64,000 nt of DNA from an uncultured Bacilli bacterium. GTDB lineage: Bacteria; Bacillota_I; Bacilli_A; RF39; UBA660. Every line of letters starts with the position of its first letter. The stretch's first letter is position 1. The stretch lies in contig CAKPKL010000004.1 of NCBI GenBank assembly GCA_934167485.1, forward strand, positions 62,001-126,000, read 5' to 3'. This document shows positions 58,255 to 64,000 of this stretch, in pieces. Below the pieces are notes generated by a model. That model did not search any database. It was not told the DNA's origin and was given only the letters and a program-made list of their open reading frames with translations. The position numbers and the translations under genes were made by a program.

Positions 58255-58283
58255 AAAATAAAGACACTCAAAAAAGAGTGTCT
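58255..58283 (-). terminator. Terminator of rpsO
   Basis: Stem AGACACTC with GAGTGTCT (six-T loop), followed by TTATTTT on the minus strand. Partial read-through would feed the pnp operon. Confidence 0.85.
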
Positions 58284-58300
58284 ACGATTTATTAAATTTT

Positions 58301-58570
58301 TTATTTTCTTAAACCTAAATCTTTAACTATCTTACGATATCTAGTAACATCGTTTTCAATTAAATAATTTAGTAAGCTTTTTCTTTGACCAACTTTATGA
58401 AGTAATCCACGTTTAGAATGATTATCTTTTGGATGTTCTTTAAAGTGTTCAGTTAACTCTCTAATTTCTTCAGTTAAAATAGCTATTTGAACTTCTATAG
58501 ATCCAGTATCTTTTTCATTCTTACCAAACTTCTTAGTTAATTCTGCTTTTCTTTCTTTTGTTAAAGCCAT
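58301..58570 (-). CDS. rpsO: Ribosomal protein S15
   Basis: 89 residues, normal length. MALTKERKAELTKKFGKNEK, GSIEVQIAILTEEI and DNHSKRGLLHKVGQRKSLL are diagnostic. ATG 58570 follows GAAAGGAGAATTTAC; a longer frame (58645) lies in its leader. It binds 16S rRNA helix 22 and, in many bacteria, its own mRNA. First in the rpsO-unknown-pnp block. Confidence 0.98.
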   Translation of the reverse strand: MALTKERKAELTKKFGKNEKDTGSIEVQIAILTEEIRELTEHFKEHPKDNHSKRGLLHKVGQRKSLLNYLIENDVTRYRKIVKDLGLRK

Positions 58571-58640
58571 GTAAATTCTCCTTTCATATATTCGCTTATA
58601 CCTAGTAGAAAACCGGAGTTTTTCCCCACCAAGAAATAAG
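58571..58640 (-). promoter_or_regulatory. Possible S15 autoregulatory leader
   Basis: On the minus strand, GGGG-AAAAA-CTCC can form a short hairpin about 55 bases before the rpsO start. The same CTCC can instead pair with the GGAG of the ribosome site. Such switching is the principle of known S15 leaders, but this one is AT-rich and I cannot match it to a defined class. Confidence 0.35.
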
Positions 58641-58687
58641 TACAATAATAATATACACTAAATTTAAAAAATATGCAAGTGTTTTTA

Positions 58688-60572
58688 TTATATATCTAAA
58701 CTATAAGGATTATTTGATGTACCATTACCACTTGTTATATAAACGTTTTTTGATAAAACGACTACTGGTCTAATAGCAATTTCTTGACTTGAAACAATAT
58801 ACATATGTCCTATTCCATGACTCCCAGCCATCGACATATGATTAGCTAGATCAAATTTCCTATTCAAATACCAATATGAAATATTTAAATCATTTCCTGT
58901 ATACATTTCTCCCCAACTTGGTAATCCTACATTAAGTATTACCTCTCCATCTTCTTCTAATGTACTATAATCTCTTGCATATCCATTTGATGTTAACTTA
59001 ATTGTTGTTGGAATTATCATACTTTTTGTTTTATCACTATACCAATTATAAAAACTATTTGTTGCATTATTTAAATAATATGGTAAGTTCTCGCCTGTAT
59101 TAACGACATATTCCCCTTCACCTTCCATTAAATTAAACCTGTTATGATTTGCACATCCTCCTAAGTAATAATTTCCATCCATATTGTCTTCACCGTATTT
59201 TTTTGCAGGTGAATATAGGCAGCTTGTTGAACTTTCTCCTGTATCTATACTATAAAATGGTATATATAGTTCTGTTCGTGCTATTGTATCTGGTAAATTT
59301 TTTAGTACATCGGCTCTCTCTAACTTTATACTTCCATCACTATTTATTTCTACTATTCTATATCTTACTTTTGATGTACTGGTTTTATTATTAATTTTAT
59401 TTATATATGACTCTGTGAACTCTGACACATATGGATTATTTGATTCGTCTAAGTATACATAATCTCCTACTTTACCTAAGTTAAGTTTTGTATTCTCTTT
59501 TAAACTTCTCTCACTACTTAATATATATGGATTAGTTCTTGTTCCTTTTCCACTCTTTACTAAAACATTGTCTTTTATACTTATTACTGGTCTTACTCCC
59601 AAGCCATATGTATTTGTATTATAGCTTATTGATAATTTACTTGGATTCTCATAATAAGTATGCCAGTTTTTATTTGATGATGTACTGTTTGGTGTTATAA
59701 GCCATGATGCTTCATCTTCATCTAAATATAAGCCTCCATCTTGAATTGTTGTACCATCTAAAGCATATATATAATCTTCATATGTTAATAAGCCCACTTT
59801 TTCTGTTACTTTATTTGTACATGTTGTCATCTTTGTATATGAATCCGGTGTGACATCAACAGGATCTATACAAAACTCTGTTTCTTTAATTAAATCTATT
59901 CTTTCTAACTTACTATAGAAATATTCGTTTAACCATTTCTTTACCCAAGATGAGTTCCAATCATTTGTTTCTCCGTATGATATAGATGTTAATGATGCTG
60001 GTGATACTAATTTTACTGTGTTATTTGTATCATTTGTTTCTATTACTTCCCATAATTGACCTGAATATAGTACATAGTTATTCATAGTAAGTTGTTCATC
60101 TTTTGTTCCATATACTTTATTTACTGTATTCCCATTTACTAATACATTTTTCTTTATATGTTTTGTATCACTTTCTATTAAACTCTTTAATGTTTTATAA
60201 TCTTTTAAATTGTCTCTTCCTTCATAATAGAATATATAGCCTATTCCATTTGTGTATACAAATACTTTTTTTCTTTCATCTTCATCTGTATTTTGTATAT
60301 ATCCTTTATTCTTTAATTCTCCTATTGTTATTTCACTTGGAGCTAACTCATTATTCATTTGATATTCTGATGTCACATATAATTCTGCAGCATGTTCTAT
60401 ATTTTCTATACTTCTTTCTCTGGCTGAAGCTTTACTATCTGTTATTATATCCAACACTATTGGTGTAGCTATAAGTGCGATGATTGCTAGTATTACAATG
60501 ACTGCTAAAAGTTCTATTAGGGTAAATCCTTTACTGTAGGTTACCCCCCCCCCAGGCGTTATTTTTATTCAT
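58688..60572 (-). CDS. Phase-variable prepilin-headed protein with two DUF6273-like modules, frame OFF
   Basis: From the family leader start ATG at 60572 to the stop at 58688 is 1885 bases, one more than a multiple of three. The leader runs M-N-K-N-N-A, then ten G, then VTYSKG and the prepilin helix FTLIELLAVIVILAIIALIA. With ten G the ATG frame stops seven codons after the A (WGGGNLQ, then TAA). With nine G it would be open for 627 residues. In the OFF state the first usable codon is an internal GTG at 60457, after the helix. Two outer modules follow (YGLGVRPVISIKDNV ... GTRTNPYIL and IAIRPVVVLSKNV ... GTSNNPYSL). It follows hisS and precedes rpsO. Confidence 0.82.
60544..60553 (-). repeat. 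G10 homopolymer in the prepilin leader, putative phase-variation switch
   Basis: Ten consecutive C on the plus strand, the longest G/C run in an otherwise AT-rich window. Nine would restore the frame of the large gene. It corresponds to the interrupted GGGAGGGGGG of the related gene at 51355-51364. Confidence 0.85.
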
Positions 60573-60605
60573 TCTTATCCCTACCTTCTTATTTTAACTA
60601 TATTT

Positions 60606-60637
60606 ATTATACTAAAAAAGAATTGAAATTTCAATCC
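60606..60637 (-). terminator. hisS terminator with overlapping prepilin promoter
   Basis: Stem GGATTGAAA with TTTCAATTC and six T, then AGTATAAT (minus-strand -10 at 60606-60611), then the family leader with AAGGTAGGG. Same boundary module as at 44840, 49795 and 51413. Confidence 0.7.
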
Positions 60638-60638
60638 T

Positions 60639-61913
60639 TTATTCTTCAATTAATTTCTCATCTAAAAAATCTATTAATTCTTCTTCTTTTATTTTATATT
60701 CTTCCTTTGTTTTATTATCTTTTAAAGTTAATATATTAGATTTTCTCTCATCTTCGCCAATTATGATTACATATTTGGAATTAAATCTATCAGCACATTT
60801 AAAATTACTCTTCAAATTTCTATTATTATAATCCATGTCTACTATAAAACCATTAAGTCTAAGTTCCATAGTCAAATGAGTAGCATATTCTTTATCACAA
60901 TCATTCATAGGTATTACATATAAATCTATACCATTTACTATAGGTAAATCAACTTTTTCATATTCAAGAGCTGTCATAAGTCTTTCTATACCCATAGCAA
61001 ATCCAACACCACATGTTTTTGGTCCATCTAATACTTCTACCAAGTTATCGTATCTTCCACCACCACATAAAACATTTTGACTGCCAAAACCTTCTACATT
61101 TGCTTCTACTTCGAACACAGTATGAGTATAATAATCAAGCCCTCTAACTAAATTAGTATTAACTACATATTCTATATGCATAGATTCTAAATACTTCTTT
61201 ACAGCTTCAAAATGTTTTTTAGATTCTTCATTTAAATAATCTATAGTTTTTGGAGCATTTTTCATTATTTCTTTATTAGCATCCACTTTACAATCTAATA
61301 TTCTTAATGGATTTTTATTAAATCTTTCTTGACAATCTTCACACAAATCATTTAGATAAGGTCTAAAATATTCTATTAAAGCATTTCTATATTCATCTCT
61401 TGATTCCCTATCGCCTAATGTATTTATATTTACTTTTATCCCTTTAAGACCCAATAATTTATACATATTAACTGGAATACTAATAACTTCTGCATCCATA
61501 ATAGGATCAGGAGTACCAAATACTTCCACACCAAATTGATAAAATTCTCTAAATCTACCTGATTGAGGACGTTCATATCTAAACATAGGTCCATAATACC
61601 ATGCTTTAACTGGCATACTACGATTACCATACATTTTATTTTCAATAAAGCTTCTTACTATAGCTGCAGTTCCTTCAGGACGAAGTGTTATAGGTCTATC
61701 TCCTCTATCCTTAAAATCATATGTTTCTTTTGTTACTATATCTGTAGTTTCTCCTACACCTCTATGAAATAAACTACTAGATTCAAATATAGGAGTTCGC
61801 ATGTACTCATAATTATATTTCTCCATTAATCCTTCCATAAGCTCTTCTACATATAATAATCTCTTACCATAGTCACCATATACATCATATGTACCTTTTG
61901 CTTTTTGTATCAC
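60639..61913 (-). CDS. hisS: Histidyl-tRNA synthetase
   Basis: Class II aminoacyl-tRNA synthetase, 424 residues. AKGTYDVYGDYGKRLLYVEE, motif 2 (RPEGTAAIVRSF; YYGPMFRYERPQSGRFREFYQ), histidine A motif (LVRGLDYYTHTVFEV) and motif 3 (GVGFAMGIERL) are present. The C-terminal anticodon-binding domain (about 330-424) is complete. No aspS follows, unlike in Bacillus. No T-box is seen in the short upstream gap. Confidence 0.98.
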   Translation of the reverse strand: MIQKAKGTYDVYGDYGKRLLYVEELMEGLMEKYNYEYMRTPIFESSSLFHRGVGETTDIVTKETYDFKDRGDRPITLRPEGTAAIVRSFIENKMYGNRSMPVKAWYYGPMFRYERPQSGRFREFYQFGVEVFGTPDPIMDAEVISIPVNMYKLLGLKGIKVNINTLGDRESRDEYRNALIEYFRPYLNDLCEDCQERFNKNPLRILDCKVDANKEIMKNAPKTIDYLNEESKKHFEAVKKYLESMHIEYVVNTNLVRGLDYYTHTVFEVEANVEGFGSQNVLCGGGRYDNLVEVLDGPKTCGVGFAMGIERLMTALEYEKVDLPIVNGIDLYVIPMNDCDKEYATHLTMELRLNGFIVDMDYNNRNLKSNFKCADRFNSKYVIIIGEDERKSNILTLKDNKTKEEYKIKEEELIDFLDEKLIEE

Positions 61914-61970
61914 AATATCACTTCCTTAAATTTCTATATATTATATATTTTTTTATATTAAAAATCAATA

Positions 61971-63041
61971 TTATTTTTTTTCTTCTGTGTTAGTTACTTT
62001 TTTAAAATTACGAGTTATATCCTCTTTATAATATTTATAAGTTGTAACAACAATTAAAGCAAGTGGGAATGAAATAAATACTCCCATAATACCAAATATA
62101 ATACCACCAGCAAATAATGCTATTATAGTAACTAATGGATGCATTGAATTAGTTTTACCATATACTGTTGGATTTATTACATAGCTATCTACTGAACTTA
62201 AAAGTGCGAATGCTATAATTGTTCTAATAAGAAGAGCTGGACTTACAGCAAATGCAGTAATTGCAGCTACTATATTTACAGCAATTCCACCAAAGTATGG
62301 AACAAGGTTTGCTACAGCTGCTAAAAATCCTAATAATATAGCATTTGGATGTCCAATAATTGTATAAACTAAAGTATATTCTATTAAAGTAATTATAATA
62401 ACTTGAACAAGCCCACTTAAATATTTTTTCATTTCATCATCTAAAGCTTTAACATACATATATGTTTTTTTAGATTTTTTCTTAAAGAAAAATTTAACTT
62501 CAGATCTTATTTTTTCCATATCTATTAAAAAATAAACAAAAGAAGCAAATACAATAAGTAAATTTGATAGCAAACTAACAGATGAATCAATTAAATTAAT
62601 TGCGCCATCTGATACATATTTACCTAAATTACCTAATATTGTTTTAAAAGTATCAGATAAACTACTTTCCAAACCTGCTAAATTAAAATCAAAATTAGTA
62701 TTTTGTAATGATTTTATAAAAGACATAATACTAGAAAACAAACTGGATACTTGACCTAACATAACAGTAGATATTAAATATATTACAAGAGCTGATAGTG
62801 CCAGTATAAGAATCACTATTATTGCTATACCTAAACCTTTAGGTATTTTTTTAGATTCCATTTTTTGTAAGAATGGATATAGTGCATAAGCTAATGCAAA
62901 TGCGAATATAAATGGTATTATTATAGTTAAAAATTTATTTGTAACTCCCATCCATAAATTACCTGTTCTATAAAGTAAAAATACAATTAATACTACTAAA
63001 GCTATATTTACTAATTTATAATCTATTTTATTTTTAATCAC
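61971..63041 (-). CDS. AI-2E-family transporter (PerM/TqsA-type membrane protein)
   Basis: 356 residues with seven or eight hydrophobic helices. GIAVNIVAAITAFA and IIFGIMGVFISFPLALIVV, with the SYVINPTVYGKTNSMHPLV segment, are the family signature. Members have been linked to autoinducer-2 or solute export or to Na+/H+ exchange; the substrate is not predictable. It is two bases from dtd, so they form one unit. Confidence 0.9.
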   Translation of the reverse strand: MIKNKIDYKLVNIALVVLIVFLLYRTGNLWMGVTNKFLTIIIPFIFAFALAYALYPFLQKMESKKIPKGLGIAIIVILILALSALVIYLISTVMLGQVSSLFSSIMSFIKSLQNTNFDFNLAGLESSLSDTFKTILGNLGKYVSDGAINLIDSSVSLLSNLLIVFASFVYFLIDMEKIRSEVKFFFKKKSKKTYMYVKALDDEMKKYLSGLVQVIIITLIEYTLVYTIIGHPNAILLGFLAAVANLVPYFGGIAVNIVAAITAFAVSPALLIRTIIAFALLSSVDSYVINPTVYGKTNSMHPLVTIIALFAGGIIFGIMGVFISFPLALIVVTTYKYYKEDITRNFKKVTNTEEKK

Positions 63042-63042
63042 A

Positions 63043-63483
63043 TCAATCCCTACTTTCTAATAATATTGTTACAGGCCCATCATTTGTTATATTTACTTTC
63101 ATATCAGCTCCGAATTTACCTGTTTCTACATGCACATATTCACTTAATTTTTTATTAAATAAATCATATAATCTAACTGCTTCATCCCCAGCCATTGCAT
63201 TCATATAACTAGGTCTATTACCTTTCCTAGTATCAGCATACAAAGTAAATTGCGAAATACTTAAGATACTACCTTTAATATCTAGTAATGATTTATTCAT
63301 AACTCCATCTTCATCATCAAATATTCTTAAATTTATAACTTTTTTAACTAACTGATCTATATTTTTTATAGTATCACCATCAGTAAATCCTACCAATAAA
63401 ACTAATCCATTATCAATAGAACCTATAATAGTATTACCAACTCTAACACTAGATTTTTTACTTCTTTGAACTAAAACTCTCAT
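63043..63483 (-). CDS. dtd: D-aminoacyl-tRNA deacylase
   Basis: 146 residues, normal length. Removes D-amino acids and glycine mischarged to tRNA. MRVLVQRSKKSSVRVGNTII begins the family, SQFTLYADTRKGNRPSY is the catalytic motif, and TGKFGADMKVNITNDGPVTI contains the Gly-cisPro-like motif (NDGPVTI). AI-2E gene follows after one base. Confidence 0.97.
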   Translation of the reverse strand: MRVLVQRSKKSSVRVGNTIIGSIDNGLVLLVGFTDGDTIKNIDQLVKKVINLRIFDDEDGVMNKSLLDIKGSILSISQFTLYADTRKGNRPSYMNAMAGDEAVRLYDLFNKKLSEYVHVETGKFGADMKVNITNDGPVTILLESRD

Positions 63484-63493
63484 ATTCCTCCTA

Positions 63494-64000
63494 TTAATAA
63501 TATTGTTTTAAATATTTATAATAATTTTCTATTAAAATATTTTCTTCTTCTATTTCTTTTAATAAATTAAAAGCATTATTTATTATTTTTTTATATTTAT
63601 GAGATGGCTTTAATAAATCACTAATATATATAGCAAACTCTCTTTTTCTATATTCTCTATTTTTCATACCTTGTAATACTTCTTCAGTTATATCTATTAA
63701 ACTATATTTTTTATTTTGAGTTTCATACTTTATTCTTTTTATATTAATTTTATAGTTTTTAATTATATAATCTAAAAGCTCTATATCATGACTTAAGATA
63801 GTAGATCTTACAATAGAATTAACCTCTTTTTTTATTTTTTCTTTTTTTATACACTTTTCTAAATATTTTAAAGTATCTAAATCTCTTACTAGAGATATTA
63901 TAGTATTGCTTTTATTATTATATTTATATTTTTTTTCTAAGTTTATACCTTTATTTTTAAGTAAATTTATAATCTCAATATTACCACTTATAACTGCAAC
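63494..64000 (-). CDS. Ankyrin-repeat-like protein, cut by the window end
   Basis: 168 visible residues; the start lies beyond base 64000. The visible part begins VAVISGNIEIINLLKNKGIN, an ankyrin-type unit, then NTIISLVRDLDTLKYLEKCI and IVRSTILSHDIELLDYIIKN, which look like further degenerate units. The C-terminal part is basic and helical. It ends 14 bases before the dtd ribosome site. Ankyrin repeats serve protein binding; no further role can be seen. Confidence 0.6.
   Translation of the reverse strand, partial: VAVISGNIEIINLLKNKGINLEKKYKYNNKSNTIISLVRDLDTLKYLEKCIKKEKIKKEVNSIVRSTILSHDIELLDYIIKNYKINIKRIKYETQNKKYSLIDITEEVLQGMKNREYRKREFAIYISDLLKPSHKYKKIINNAFNLLKEIEEENILIENYYKYLKQYY

Noticed and set aside
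60457..60459. The internal GTG as true start of the prepilin-family gene
   Set aside because: It lies after the pilin helix, has no ribosome site, and the sister gene shows the true leader upstream.

Overview
The window comes from a very AT-rich (my estimate is below 30% GC), Gram-positive-type bacterium that uses the standard code (TGA ends many genes). It makes peptidoglycan (murG, murB) and divides with FtsA/FtsZ/FtsQ. It carries a clear set of endospore genes: spoIIP, spoIVB, spoIIM, sigG and a ymxH/ylmC-type PRC-barrel gene. Small gene sizes, extreme AT content and gene content fit an uncultured gut-associated Bacilli lineage (RF39-like or a neighbour); that placement is inference. Most starts have an AGGTGAT-like ribosome site 3-6 bases before ATG. 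Many promoters are extended -10 (TGnTATAAT), often just after the T-run of the preceding terminator.

Layout. 1-2.5 kb: queH (cut by the window edge), tcdA, an unknown gene and a HAD phosphatase. 2.6-2.9 kb: two short broken-looking minus-strand frames. 2.95-6.94 kb: a four-gene cassette of signal-less beta/collagen-like structural proteins, which I read as a spore-surface (exosporium-like) locus. 7.4-11 kb: a CDP-alcohol phosphatidyltransferase, then spoIIP, two small membrane proteins and an amidoligase. 11.1-16.9 kb: murG-murB-ftsQ and nusB-xseA-[mTERF-repeat protein]-xseB. 17-21.6 kb: spoIVB, a radical SAM/SPASM protein, mscL, a 27-residue Prli42-like peptide, spoIIM, a HTH regulator behind a 21-bp palindrome, and a tiny polar protein. 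From 21.6 kb most genes are on the minus strand: a TSCPD protein, zupT, a phosphoesterase, AlkD-like, deoB, xerD, a metalloprotease-like protein (rarA on plus), pyk, holA, smc, two glycosyltransferases, ymxH, dagK, sigG, fhs, ftsZ-ftsA, an RNase J2-like protein, mutL, suf genes, an NDK fusion, pnp, rpsO, hisS, an AI-2E-type transporter, dtd and a partial ankyrin-type protein.

The most unusual content is a dispersed family of prepilin-headed proteins at 43.7-44.8, 49.6-51.4 and 58.7-60.6 kb. Each sits directly behind a housekeeping gene (rnj, sufS, hisS), is built from an almost constant type IV prepilin head plus a variable outer part (DUF6273-like or BspA/DUF285 repeats), and is bordered by repeated terminator/promoter modules. 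One member has a run of ten G in its leader that puts it one base out of frame: a likely phase-variation switch in the OFF position. A 51-codon remnant joins a family 5' end to a family 3' end. A second surprise is a seven-repeat mTERF-like protein, a fold known mainly from eukaryotic organelles, between the two exonuclease VII subunit genes. I saw no tRNA, rRNA, CRISPR array or insertion sequence.
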